From: Pseudomonas putida
GTDB taxonomy: Bacteria; Pseudomonadota; Gammaproteobacteria; Pseudomonadales; Pseudomonadaceae
NCBI RefSeq assembly: GCF_028682475.1
Contig: NZ_JANHLE010000025.1
Location: 18,536 to 82,535 of the forward strand
DNA length: 64,000 bases
Direction of reading: 5' to 3'
Below are positions 25,713 through 33,976 of the stretch, piece after piece. Below the pieces are notes generated by a model. The model saw only the letters and a list, made by a program, of their open reading frames with translations, was not told where the DNA came from and made no database searches. Every line of letters starts with the position of its first letter. The first letter of the stretch is position 1. The position numbers and the translations under genes are program-made.

Positions 25713-25784
25713 ATCGCCGGCAAGGCCGGCTCCCACAGTATCCGAGTCAATGCTGAACCTGTGGGAGCTGGCCTTGCCAGCGAA
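25713..25784. repeat. REP pair, GGCAAGGCC variant
   Basis: ATCGCCGGCAAGGCCGGCTC with its tail and an inverted partner (GTGGGAGCTGGCCTTGCCAG). This is the second REP flavour of the window, found again at 32890-32960. It lies between the convergent TetR and GlcG-like genes. Confidence 0.85.
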
Positions 25785-25810
25785 GGGCTGCAATGCAGCC
25801 GCAAAAGACC

Positions 25811-26251
25811 TCAGGCTGCTACACCGGCATCCGCCGTCAACCCCGCCTCTTCGATCGCACTGATCGCACACTGCTCATCGATGTCCGAGGTATCGCCACT
25901 GATACCGATCGCCCCCACCACCACGCCCTGCTGATTGCGAATCAGCACGCCACCTGGCGCCGGCACCACCGGGCTCTGCCCCAACCCATTGAGCGCGGCG
26001 AAAAACGCCGGGCGTTGTTGCGCATCCAGGGCAATCAGGCGCGAACCCTTGCCCAGGGCTATCGCCCCCCAGGCCTTGCCCATCGCCACTTGCGGGCGCA
26101 GCAGGCTGGCGCCGTCTTCGCGCTGCAGCGTCAACAGGTGACCGCCAGCGTCAAGCACCGCCACCGTCAAGGGCGCGGCGGAGATCTTGCGGCCGGCAGC
26201 CAGCGCGGCGTTCACCAGGCTGACGGCGACTTTCAGGGTCAATGTGGTCAT
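25811..26251 (-). CDS. GlcG/HbpS-family haem-binding-like protein
   Basis: Small (146 residues) single-domain protein of the GlcG/HbpS (DUF336) family, with LTVAVLDAGGHLLTLQR, VPAPGGVLIR and VGAIGISGD. Members accompany glycolate/glyoxylate genes or bind haem; the exact role is unknown. No signal peptide is seen. Start: ATG at 26251 after AGAGGA. It is divergent from gcl, with the operator at 26332 in the shared upstream region, so it may belong to the same regulon. Confidence 0.85.
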   Translation of the reverse strand: MTTLTLKVAVSLVNAALAAGRKISAAPLTVAVLDAGGHLLTLQREDGASLLRPQVAMGKAWGAIALGKGSRLIALDAQQRPAFFAALNGLGQSPVVPAPGGVLIRNQQGVVVGAIGISGDTSDIDEQCAISAIEEAGLTADAGVAA

Positions 26252-26331
26252 GGAAAGGTCCTCTTGTTGTTAGAAGCCCTGAGGGCAGGTGTGAAAGCAA
26301 TAGAACAAATAGAACACAATGGCGAATATTT

Positions 26332-26341
26332 TTGTATACAA
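26332..26341. promoter_or_regulatory. Operator TTGTATACAA, distal site of the gcl region
   Basis: Perfect 10-bp palindrome, 131 bp from the copy at 26472. It may serve the divergent GlcG-like gene or pair with the proximal site by looping. Confidence 0.6.
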
Positions 26342-26426
26342 TAATTCAAGCGCGATAAACCAATTCTGACGAAACGCCTTTTTTATGGCGTTCCCGACGA
26401 AAGCACCCATCGCCGATGAAAATGGA

Positions 26427-26456
26427 TTGACCAGAGTCGCCTGGCGTGAATACACT
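26427..26456 (+). promoter_or_regulatory. Predicted sigma70 promoter of gcl
   Basis: TTGACC (26427-26432), 18 bp, TACACT (26451-26456). Transcription would begin near 26463, just before the operator at 26472-26481. Confidence 0.5.
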
Positions 26457-26471
26457 CTGACGAAAAGCCAT

Positions 26472-26481
26472 TTGTATACAA
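26472..26481. promoter_or_regulatory. Operator TTGTATACAA at the gcl transcription start region
   Basis: Perfect palindrome about 10 bp downstream of the predicted gcl start site, a position suited to repression. It is identical to the sites at 14480 and 26332. Confidence 0.6.
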
Positions 26482-26507
26482 TTACAAAATCAAAGAGGCA
26501 CAAAACC

Positions 26508-28283
26508 ATGAGCAAAATGAGAGCAATTGATGCAGCCGTTCTGGTGATGCGCCGCGAAGGTGTTGAAACCGCGTTTGGTATTCCGGGTGCTGCCATCAAC
26601 CCGTTGTACTCGGCCCTGAAGAAAGTCGGCGGTATCGATCACGTCCTCGCTCGTCACGTTGAAGGCGCCTCGCACATGGCCGAGGGCTACACCCGCACCA
26701 AAGCCGGCAACATCGGCGTGTGCATCGGCACTTCCGGCCCTGCCGGCACTGACATGGTCACCGGCCTGTACAGCGCCTCGGCCGACTCCATCCCGATCCT
26801 GTGCATCACCGGCCAAGCGCCGCGTGCGCGTATGCACAAGGAAGATTTCCAGGCCGTCGACATCACCAGCATCGTCAAGCCGGTGACCAAGTGGGCGACC
26901 ACCGTTCTGGAACCAGGCCAGGTGCCTTATGCGTTCCAGAAAGCCTTCTATGAAATGCGCTCCGGCCGTCCAGGCCCTGTACTGATCGACCTGCCGTTCG
27001 ACGTGCAGATGGCCGAAATCGAATTCGACATCGACGCCTACCAGCCGCTGCCAGTACAGAAGCCTGCCGCCAACCGTATCCAGGTCGAAAAAGCCCTGGC
27101 CATGCTCGACACCGCCGAGCGTCCGCTGCTGGTGGCCGGTGGTGGCATCATCAACGCCGACGCCTGCGACAAACTGGTCGAGTTCGCCGAGCTGACCGGC
27201 ATTCCGGTGATCCCGACCCTGATGGGCTGGGGCATCATCCCTGACGATCACCCGCTGATGGTCGGCATGGTCGGTCTGCAGACTTCGCACCGCTACGGCA
27301 ACGCCACGATGCTCAAGTCCGACGTGGTGCTGGGTATCGGTAACCGTTGGGCCAACCGCCACACCGGCTCCGTCGACGTCTACACCGAAGGCCGCCGCTT
27401 CATTCACGTCGATATCGAACCGACCCAGATCGGCCGAGTGTTCACCCCTGACCTGGGTATCGTTTCCGACGCTGGCGCCGCCCTGGACGTGTTCCTGGAA
27501 GTGGCCCGCGAGTGGAAAGCCGCTGGCAAACTCAAGGACCGCAGCGCCTGGCTGGAAGACTGCCAACAGCGCAAGTCGAGCCTGCAGCGCAAGACCCATT
27601 TCGACAACGTGCCGGTCAAGCCGCAGCGCGTGTACCAGGAAATGAACCAGGTGTTCGGCAAAGACACCTGCTACGTCAGCACCATCGGTCTGTCGCAGAT
27701 CGCCGGTGCGCAGTTCCTGCACGTCTACAAGCCGCGTCACTGGATCAACTGTGGCCAGGCCGGCCCGCTGGGCTGGACCATTCCTGCCGCCCTGGGTGTG
27801 GTCAAGGCTGACCCGAGCCGCAAGGTTGTCGCGCTGTCAGGCGACTATGACTTCCAATTCATGATCGAAGAACTGGCGGTGGGTGCACAGTTCAACCTGC
27901 CGTACGTTCACGTCCTGGTGAACAACTCCTACCTGGGGCTGATCCGCCAGGCCCAGCGCGGCTTCGAGATGGACTACTGTGTGCAGCTGGCGTTCGAGAA
28001 CGTCAACGCGCCGGAACTCAACGGTTATGGTGTCGATCACGTCGCTGTGGTCGAAGGCCTGGGTTGCAAGGCCCTGCGCGTGACCGAGCCTGGCGAGATC
28101 GCCCCGGCCCTGCTCAAAGCGCAAAAACTGGCTGAAGAGTTCAAGGTACCGGTGGTGGTCGAGGTTATCCTCGAGCGCGTGACCAACATTTCCATGGGCA
28201 CCGAAATCAACGCGGTCAACGAATTCGAAGACCTGGCCCTGGTCGGCAACGACGCGCCAACCGCGATTTCCCTGCTCGACTGA
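26508..28283 (+). CDS. gcl: Glyoxylate carboligase (tartronate-semialdehyde synthase)
   Basis: Thiamine-diphosphate enzyme joining two glyoxylates to tartronate semialdehyde with loss of CO2. It has 591 residues with the three-domain acetolactate-synthase fold: the N-terminal ThDP domain (FGIPGAAINPLYSAL, residues about 22-36), a central domain, and a C-terminal ThDP domain (GDYDFQFMIEELAVG near 445). A valine (VETAFGIPG) is seen where most ThDP enzymes have the activating glutamate, the known peculiarity of Gcl. The start ATG at 26508 follows AAAGAGG. First gene of gcl-hyi-glxR. Confidence 0.97.
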   Translation: MSKMRAIDAAVLVMRREGVETAFGIPGAAINPLYSALKKVGGIDHVLARHVEGASHMAEGYTRTKAGNIGVCIGTSGPAGTDMVTGLYSASADSIPILCITGQAPRARMHKEDFQAVDITSIVKPVTKWATTVLEPGQVPYAFQKAFYEMRSGRPGPVLIDLPFDVQMAEIEFDIDAYQPLPVQKPAANRIQVEKALAMLDTAERPLLVAGGGIINADACDKLVEFAELTGIPVIPTLMGWGIIPDDHPLMVGMVGLQTSHRYGNATMLKSDVVLGIGNRWANRHTGSVDVYTEGRRFIHVDIEPTQIGRVFTPDLGIVSDAGAALDVFLEVAREWKAAGKLKDRSAWLEDCQQRKSSLQRKTHFDNVPVKPQRVYQEMNQVFGKDTCYVSTIGLSQIAGAQFLHVYKPRHWINCGQAGPLGWTIPAALGVVKADPSRKVVALSGDYDFQFMIEELAVGAQFNLPYVHVLVNNSYLGLIRQAQRGFEMDYCVQLAFENVNAPELNGYGVDHVAVVEGLGCKALRVTEPGEIAPALLKAQKLAEEFKVPVVVEVILERVTNISMGTEINAVNEFEDLALVGNDAPTAISLLD

Positions 28284-28293
28284 TCGCTAGAGC

Positions 28294-28326
28294 GGCCCTG
28301 CTGCATTACGCGCAGGGCCCACTTTT
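28294..28326 (+). terminator. Intercistronic hairpin between gcl and hyi
   Basis: GGCCCTGC (28294-28301) pairs with GCAGGGCC (28312-28319), followed by a short TTTT. It may only partly terminate, lowering hyi-glxR expression relative to gcl, or stabilise the gcl mRNA. Confidence 0.45.
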
Positions 28327-28340
28327 GCAAGGAGACAACC

Positions 28341-29123
28341 ATGCCACGTTTCGCCGCCAACCTGTCCATGCTGTTCACCGAGCAGGACTTTCTCGCCCGT
28401 TTCAAAGCTGCAGCCGACGCCGGCTTCAGCGGTGTCGAATACCTGTTCCCGTACGATTACAGCTCGGCTGAAATCAAGCAGCAGCTCGATGCCCACGGCC
28501 TGACCCAGGTGCTGTTCAACCTGCCAGCCGGCGACTGGGCCAAAGGTGATCGCGGCATTGCTTGCGATCCGGCCCGCGTCGAGCAGTTCCGCGCCGGTGT
28601 CGACCTGGCCATCGCCTACGCCCAGGTGCTGGGCAACACCCAGGTCAACTGCCTGGCCGGTATCCGTCCACAAGGTCCGGATTGCGCCACTGTACGCAAG
28701 ACGTTCGTCGACAACCTCAAGTATGCCGCCGACAAACTGCAGGCTGCCGGGATCAAGCTGGTCATGGAAATGATCAACACCCGCGACATTCCAGGCTTCT
28801 ACCTGAACAACACCCAACAGGCCCTGGAAATCCAGGCCGAAGTCGGCAGCAGCAACCTGTTCCTGCAATACGACATCTACCACATGCAGATCATGGAAGG
28901 GGATCTGGCCCGCACCATGGAAAGCAACCTGGCCAAGATCAACCACATCCAGCTGGCCGACAACCCGGGCCGCAACGAGCCGGGTACTGGCGAGATTAAC
29001 TACCGCTTCCTCTTCGAACACCTGGACCGCATCGGTTACCAGGGCTGGGTGGGCTGTGAATACAAGCCGCTGACCACCACCGAAGCAGGCCTGGGCTGGT
29101 TGAAATCCCATAACGCGATCTGA
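28341..29123 (+). CDS. hyi: Hydroxypyruvate isomerase
   Basis: Interconverts hydroxypyruvate and tartronate semialdehyde. It is a 260-residue TIM-barrel protein with MPRFAANLSMLFTEQDFL, NCLAGIR, MEMINTRDIPGFY, YDIYHMQIMEGDL and HIQLADNPGRNEPGTGEI, the metal-binding segments of the family. A good AAGGAG precedes the ATG. Third enzyme family of the glyoxylate route, between gcl and glxR. Confidence 0.95.
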   Translation: MPRFAANLSMLFTEQDFLARFKAAADAGFSGVEYLFPYDYSSAEIKQQLDAHGLTQVLFNLPAGDWAKGDRGIACDPARVEQFRAGVDLAIAYAQVLGNTQVNCLAGIRPQGPDCATVRKTFVDNLKYAADKLQAAGIKLVMEMINTRDIPGFYLNNTQQALEIQAEVGSSNLFLQYDIYHMQIMEGDLARTMESNLAKINHIQLADNPGRNEPGTGEINYRFLFEHLDRIGYQGWVGCEYKPLTTTEAGLGWLKSHNAI

Positions 29124-29152
29124 CCTGAAAACAATTACAAGAGGCATCTCTC

Positions 29153-30043
29153 ATGGCTAAAATCGGATTTATCGGCACCGGCATCATGGGCCGCCCAATG
29201 GCGCAGAACCTGCAAAAAGCCGGTCACAGCCTGTTCCTCTCCACTCACCACGATGCAGCGCCTGCCGACCTGGTCGCCGCTGGCGCCGTCGCCCTGGCCA
29301 ACCCGAAAGAAGTGGCCCAGGAAGCTGAATTCATCATCGTCATGGTGCCGGATACCCCACAGGTCGATGCGGTCCTGTTCGGTGAGAACGGCGTGGCCCA
29401 GGGTGTCGGTCCAAACAAGGTGGTGATCGACATGAGCTCGATCTCCCCTACCGCGACCAAAGCCTTTGCCGAGAAGATCAAAGCCACTGGCGCTGCGTAC
29501 CTCGACGCCCCGGTTTCCGGCGGTGAAGTCGGCGCCAAAGCGGCAACCCTGAGCATCATGGTCGGTGGTTGCCCGAACGCCTTCGAACGCGCACTGCCGC
29601 TGTTCCAGGCCATGGGCAAGAACATCACCCGCGTCGGTGGTAACGGTGACGGCCAGACTGCCAAGGTCGCCAACCAGATCATCGTCGCCCTGAACATTCA
29701 GGCCGTCGCCGAAGCACTGCTGTTTGCTGCCAAGAACGGTGCCGATCCGGCCAAGGTCCGTGAAGCCCTGATGGGCGGCTTCGCCTCGTCGAAGATCCTT
29801 GAAGTGCACGGCGAGCGCATGATCAAAGGTACCTTCGATCCAGGCTTCCGCATCAGCCTGCACCAGAAGGACCTGAACCTGGCCCTGCAAGGCGCCAAGG
29901 AACTGAACATCAACCTGCCCAATACCTCCAACGCCCAGCAAGTGTTCAGCACCTGCGCGGCCATCGGTGGTGCCAACTGGGACCACTCGGCGTTGATCAA
30001 AGGCCTTGAGCACATGGCCAATTTCTCGATCCGCGGCGAGTAG
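29153..30043 (+). CDS. glxR: 2-Hydroxy-3-oxopropionate (tartronate semialdehyde) reductase
   Basis: Reduces tartronate semialdehyde to D-glycerate with NAD(P)H. It has 296 residues of the beta-hydroxyacid dehydrogenase family: Rossmann GTGIMGRPMA (residues about 7-16), the substrate motif DAPVSGGEVGAK, and the catalytic-lysine segment GQTAKVANQIIVALN. The stop codon TAG directly abuts a REP sequence (30043-30063), which suggests the repeat inserted at or reshaped the gene end. Confidence 0.96.
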   Translation: MAKIGFIGTGIMGRPMAQNLQKAGHSLFLSTHHDAAPADLVAAGAVALANPKEVAQEAEFIIVMVPDTPQVDAVLFGENGVAQGVGPNKVVIDMSSISPTATKAFAEKIKATGAAYLDAPVSGGEVGAKAATLSIMVGGCPNAFERALPLFQAMGKNITRVGGNGDGQTAKVANQIIVALNIQAVAEALLFAAKNGADPAKVREALMGGFASSKILEVHGERMIKGTFDPGFRISLHQKDLNLALQGAKELNINLPNTSNAQQVFSTCAAIGGANWDHSALIKGLEHMANFSIRGE

Positions 30044-30063
30044 GAGCGGGCTTGCCCCGCGAT
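30043..30063. repeat. Single REP at the glxR stop
   Basis: GAGCGGGCTTGCCCCGCGAT preceded by the glxR stop codon TAG, where the repeat normally reads TGG. A lone unit without inverted partner. Confidence 0.8.
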
Positions 30064-30079
30064 AGGGCCGCCCCGTTGA

Positions 30080-30100
30080 TTGCCTTCTGAATCAAGGCAA
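30080..30100 (+). repeat. Small hairpin in the glxR-ttuD gap
   Basis: TTGCCTT (30080-30086) pairs with AAGGCAA (30094-30100), loop 7 nt. It lies 16 bp before the intrinsic terminator. Confidence 0.5.
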
Positions 30101-30115
30101 GCGAAGAGCAACACC

Positions 30116-30159
30116 CGCCCCTGGGTCGGCCTGCACGGAGGCAGAACCAGGGGCGTTTT
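30116..30159 (+). terminator. Intrinsic terminator between glxR and ttuD
   Basis: CGCCCCTGG (30116-30124) pairs with CCAGGGGCG (30147-30155), followed by TTTT. It implies that ttuD-pyk is at least partly separated from gcl-hyi-glxR transcription. Confidence 0.65.
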
Positions 30160-30192
30160 CGATTCTGCAGAACAATAAGATTGGAGCCTGCC

Positions 30193-31467
30193 ATGTCGCT
30201 CGATCCGCAACACTTTCTGCGCGAGCTGTTCGCCACGGCCATCGATGCCGCGCACCCTCGCCAGGTTCTTGAAGCACACCTGCCCAGCGACCGCAGCGGT
30301 CGCGTGATTGTCATCGGCGCCGGCAAGGCCGCGGCCGCCATGGCAGAAGTCGTCGAACGCAACTGGCAAGGCCCGGTTTCCGGCCTGGTGGTGACCCGCT
30401 ACGGTCACGGCGCCAGTTGCTCGAAGATCGAAGTGGTCGAAGCTGCCCACCCGGTTCCCGACGCCGCCGGCCTGGCCGTGGCCAAACGCGTGCTGGAGAT
30501 GGTCAGCGATCTGAATGAAGACGATCGCGTCATCTTCCTGCTTTCCGGCGGCGGCTCTGCGCTGCTGGCCCTTCCTGCTGAAGGCCTGACGCTGGCCGAC
30601 AAGCAACAGATCAACAAGGCCCTGCTCAAGTCCGGCGCCACCATCGGCGAGATGAACTGTGTGCGCAAGCACCTCTCGGCGATCAAGGGCGGGCGCCTGG
30701 CCAAGGCCTGCTGGCCAGCCACCGTTTACACCTATGCGATTTCCGATGTGCCGGGCGACCTCGCCACGGTCATCGCCTCCGGACCCACCGTGGTCGACCC
30801 GAGCACCTCGGCCGAAGCCCTGGCGATCCTCAAGCGCTACAACATTGAAGCGCCTGCTGCGGTCACCGCCTGGCTGAACAACCCGGCGTCCGAAACCGTC
30901 AAGGCCGACGACCCGGCACTGGCCCGCAGTCATTTCCAGTTGATCGCCCGCCCTCAGCAGTCGCTGGAAGCGGCAGCGGTCCAAGCCCGTCAGGCCGGAT
31001 TCAGCCCGCTGATTCTCGGTGACCTGGAAGGCGAATCGCGGGAAGTGGCCAAGGTTCATGCCGGCATCGCCCGGCAGATCGTCCTGCACGGCCAGCCGCT
31101 GTCGCCGCCCTGCGTGATCCTCTCCGGTGGCGAGACCACCGTGACCGTACGCGGCAATGGCCGTGGCGGACGCAATGCCGAGTTCCTCCTGAGCCTGACC
31201 GAAAGCCTCAAGGGCCTACCCGGGGTCTACGCCCTGGCCGGTGACACCGACGGCATCGACGGTTCGGAAGACAACGCCGGTGCCCTGATGACCCCGGACA
31301 GCTACGCCCGTGCCGCCGCTCTGGGGCTGTCGGCCAGCGACGAACTGGACAACAACAATGGCTATGGCTACTTCGCCGCGCTCGATGCCTTGATCGTCAC
31401 CGAGCCGACGCGGACCAACGTCAACGATTTTCGCGCCATTCTGATCCTTGAGAGTGCCAAACCATGA
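30193..31467 (+). CDS. ttuD: Glycerate 2-kinase (MOFRL family)
   Basis: Phosphorylates D-glycerate to 2-phosphoglycerate, moving the glyoxylate product into glycolysis. It has 424 residues. The N-terminal domain carries IVIGAGKAAAAMAEVVE and LSGGGSALLALPAEGLTL. The C-terminal MOFRL domain carries GETTVTVRGNGRGGRNAEF and LAGDTDGIDGSEDNAGA. The ATG at 30193 is chosen because GGAG (30183-30186) then has 6-nt spacing. The stop overlaps the pyk start (ATGA), so kinase and pyruvate kinase are coupled. Confidence 0.94.
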   Translation: MSLDPQHFLRELFATAIDAAHPRQVLEAHLPSDRSGRVIVIGAGKAAAAMAEVVERNWQGPVSGLVVTRYGHGASCSKIEVVEAAHPVPDAAGLAVAKRVLEMVSDLNEDDRVIFLLSGGGSALLALPAEGLTLADKQQINKALLKSGATIGEMNCVRKHLSAIKGGRLAKACWPATVYTYAISDVPGDLATVIASGPTVVDPSTSAEALAILKRYNIEAPAAVTAWLNNPASETVKADDPALARSHFQLIARPQQSLEAAAVQARQAGFSPLILGDLEGESREVAKVHAGIARQIVLHGQPLSPPCVILSGGETTVTVRGNGRGGRNAEFLLSLTESLKGLPGVYALAGDTDGIDGSEDNAGALMTPDSYARAAALGLSASDELDNNNGYGYFAALDALIVTEPTRTNVNDFRAILILESAKP

Positions 31468-32879
31468 CGCCTGATAAAAAAGTCAAAATCCTCGCGACCC
31501 TCGGGCCAGCCATCAAGGGTATCGACGACATCCGCCAGCTGGTCGAGTCCGGGGTGAACATCTTCCGCCTCAACTTCAGCCACGGCGAGCACGAAGACCA
31601 TGCCTTGCGCTATCAGTGGATCCGCGAAGTAGAGAGCCAGCTCAACTACCCGCTGGGCATCCTCATGGACCTGCAAGGGCCGAAACTGCGCGTCGGCCGT
31701 TTCGCCGAAGGCAAGGTCCAGCTGCAACGCGGCCAGGCCCTGCGCCTGGATCTGGACAGCACTCCCGGCACGGCCGAGCGGGTTAACCTGCCGCACCCGG
31801 AAATCATCGCCGCGCTGGAGCCGGGCATGGACCTGCTGCTCGATGACGGCAAGCTGCGCCTGCGGGTGACCGCCAAGCACAGCGACGCAATCGAGACCGA
31901 AGTGCTCAACGGCGGCGAGCTGTCCGACCGTAAAGGCGTCAACGTCCCACAAGCAGTGCTGGACTTGAGCCCGCTGACCGCCAAGGATCGCCGCGACCTG
32001 ACCTTCGGTCTGGAGCTGGGTGTCGACTGGGTGGCGCTGTCGTTCGTGCAGCGTCCGGAAGACATCGTCGAAGCGCGCCAGCTGATCGGTGACCGTGCCT
32101 ACCTGATGGCCAAGATCGAGAAGCCCTCGGCTGTTACCCAACTGCGGGCGATTGCCGAACTCAGCGATGCGATCATGGTTGCCCGTGGCGACCTGGGCGT
32201 GGAAGTGCCGGCAGAAAGCGTGCCGCAGATCCAGAAGAGCATCATCAATACCTGCCGCGAACTGGGCAAACCGGTGGTGGTCGCCACGCAGATGCTTGAG
32301 TCGATGCGCTTCTCGCCGGCGCCGACCCGTGCCGAAGTCACCGACGTGGCCAACGCCGTGGCCGAAGGGGCCGATGCGGTGATGCTCTCAGCCGAGACTG
32401 CTTCTGGTGACTACCCGCTGGAAGCCGTGCAGATGATGAGCAAGATCATCCGTCAGGTGGAAAACGGCCCGGACTACCAGGCGCAACTGGACGTCGGCCG
32501 GCCGAAGGCGGAAGCGACCGTCTCCGATGCGATCAGCTGTGCGATCCGCCGGATCAGCGGCATTTTGCCGGTGGCGGTGCTGGTCAACTACAGCGAGTCG
32601 GGCGCCTCGACCCTGCGCGCTGCGCGCGAACGGCCGCGGGCACCGATCCTCAACCTGACGCCCAACCTGTCCACCGCTCGTCGCCTGAGCGTGGCCTGGG
32701 GTGTGCACTCGGTGGTCAACGATCGCCTGCGTCAGGTCGATGAAATCTGCTCCACCGCACTGGAAATCGCCCAGGCCCAAGGCATGGCCAGCCGTGGCGA
32801 TACCCTGTTGATCACTGCCGGTGTGCCTTTTGGCAAGCCGGGATCGACTAACACGCTGCGGATTGAAACCTTGATTTGA
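31464..32879 (+). CDS. pykF: Pyruvate kinase
   Basis: Converts PEP and ADP to pyruvate and ATP. It has 471 residues: LATLGPAIKGIDDIRQLV and FRLNFSHGEHED at the N-terminus, the catalytic lysine region MAKIEKPSAV (about residue 215), ATQMLESM, and a C-terminal allosteric domain. Its overlap with ttuD and its position at the end of the glyoxylate genes suggest this isozyme finishes glyoxylate-to-pyruvate conversion. Pseudomonads usually have a second pyruvate kinase elsewhere. Confidence 0.94.
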   Translation: MTPDKKVKILATLGPAIKGIDDIRQLVESGVNIFRLNFSHGEHEDHALRYQWIREVESQLNYPLGILMDLQGPKLRVGRFAEGKVQLQRGQALRLDLDSTPGTAERVNLPHPEIIAALEPGMDLLLDDGKLRLRVTAKHSDAIETEVLNGGELSDRKGVNVPQAVLDLSPLTAKDRRDLTFGLELGVDWVALSFVQRPEDIVEARQLIGDRAYLMAKIEKPSAVTQLRAIAELSDAIMVARGDLGVEVPAESVPQIQKSIINTCRELGKPVVVATQMLESMRFSPAPTRAEVTDVANAVAEGADAVMLSAETASGDYPLEAVQMMSKIIRQVENGPDYQAQLDVGRPKAEATVSDAISCAIRRISGILPVAVLVNYSESGASTLRAARERPRAPILNLTPNLSTARRLSVAWGVHSVVNDRLRQVDEICSTALEIAQAQGMASRGDTLLITAGVPFGKPGSTNTLRIETLI

Positions 32880-32889
32880 TGTAAACCCC

Positions 32890-32960
32890 ATCGCTGGCAA
32901 GGCCAGCTCCCACAGGTACTGCATGCACTGCACCTTGTGGGAGCCGGCCTTGCCGGCGAT
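32890..32960. repeat. REP pair, GGCAAGGCC variant
   Basis: Inverted pair, ATCGCTGGCAAGGCCAGCTC and GAGCCGGCCTTGCCGGCGAT with their shared tails. It lies between pykF and the urea channel gene. Confidence 0.85.
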
Positions 32961-33044
32961 GAGGCCAGACCAACCAACACACTCACGTGGGAAAACCCGG
33001 CCCGATAGAGGCTCCCCCACTCCACATCAACCCAGACTGCCCCC

Positions 33045-33932
33045 ATGTACACCAAGAATTTCGTCAACCCGTGCCCCGACTGGGCCACGGCCTTGCTCAA
33101 CGGCTTCAGCCAGGTCCTGCTGCAGCGCAATCCGCTGTGCGGCCTGTTGTGCCTGCTGGCCATCACCCTGACCGCTCCCGACCTGGTGGGCGGCGCCCTG
33201 CTCGGCGCCCTTGCCGGTCTGCTCACCGCCCAGCGCCGCGGCTACAACCGCACCGACCGTCAGGCTGGCCTGTACAGCTACAACGGCGTGCTGCTCGGTC
33301 TGCTGCTCAGCTATGCCCTGCCCTGGTCGGCGATCCTGCCGCCGCTGATCATCGCCGCCGGTGGCCTGAGCAGCATGCTCGTGCACCAGTGGCTCAAACG
33401 CGCCAGCTCCAACCTGCTGCTTCCGGCTTACACCGCACCGTTCGTACTGATCGGTTGGGCCGTGCTGGCAGTCAGTGAACCTGGCGCCAGCACCTCCACT
33501 GCGTTCGAGCACAATGCCCTCTATGCCCTGGCACGCGGGCTGGGCCAGATCTTCCTGCTGGACAACCCGCTGGCCGGGCTGCTGATCGCCATCGGCCTGC
33601 TGATTGCCAATCGCTATGCCGCGGCCTGGGCATTGCTCGGCGCGGCGCTGGGCGGCAGCGTTGCGCTGCTCGGCGGCGAAGCCAATGCGGCGTATGCCGG
33701 CCTCTACGGGTTCAACGCCGCACTCGCCGCCCTGGCCTTCAGCCAGACCCGCAAACAACCCTGGCTACCGTTGCTGGCGATGATTCTGGCCATCATCCTG
33801 CAACCCTTGGTTGCGCAACTGCCGGTACCCGGCCTGACCGCGCCGTTCATCTGCGCCTGCTGGCTGGTGCTGATCGGCCAGCGCCTGCTGCGCCAGCCGC
33901 TGGCCCGCCGTGCCGGTCGCTTGCATAGCTGA
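33045..33932 (+). CDS. Urea channel/transporter (UT family)
   Basis: The 295-residue membrane protein has about ten hydrophobic segments arranged in two related halves. It begins FVNPCPDWATALLNGFSQVL, and YSYNGVLLGLLL marks the urea-transporter fold. It likely passes urea across the inner membrane. Near gcl and allA this makes sense: purine breakdown releases urea, and no urease gene is seen in the window, so export or retrieval of urea may be needed. Confidence 0.88.
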   Translation: MYTKNFVNPCPDWATALLNGFSQVLLQRNPLCGLLCLLAITLTAPDLVGGALLGALAGLLTAQRRGYNRTDRQAGLYSYNGVLLGLLLSYALPWSAILPPLIIAAGGLSSMLVHQWLKRASSNLLLPAYTAPFVLIGWAVLAVSEPGASTSTAFEHNALYALARGLGQIFLLDNPLAGLLIAIGLLIANRYAAAWALLGAALGGSVALLGGEANAAYAGLYGFNAALAALAFSQTRKQPWLPLLAMILAIILQPLVAQLPVPGLTAPFICACWLVLIGQRLLRQPLARRAGRLHS

Positions 33933-33946
33933 GGCGCTGCCCCTAG

Positions 33947-33976
33947 GCTCAGCTCCATCGTCCAATGGAGCTGAGC
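33947..33976 (+). promoter_or_regulatory. Perfect 12-bp hairpin ending at the K+ channel start codon
   Basis: GCTCAGCTCCAT (33947-33958), 6-nt loop, ATGGAGCTGAGC (33965-33976), followed at once by the ATG at 33977. The right arm contains the GGAG ribosome site (33967-33970), so the fold would hide it. This suggests translational control. Confidence 0.55.
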
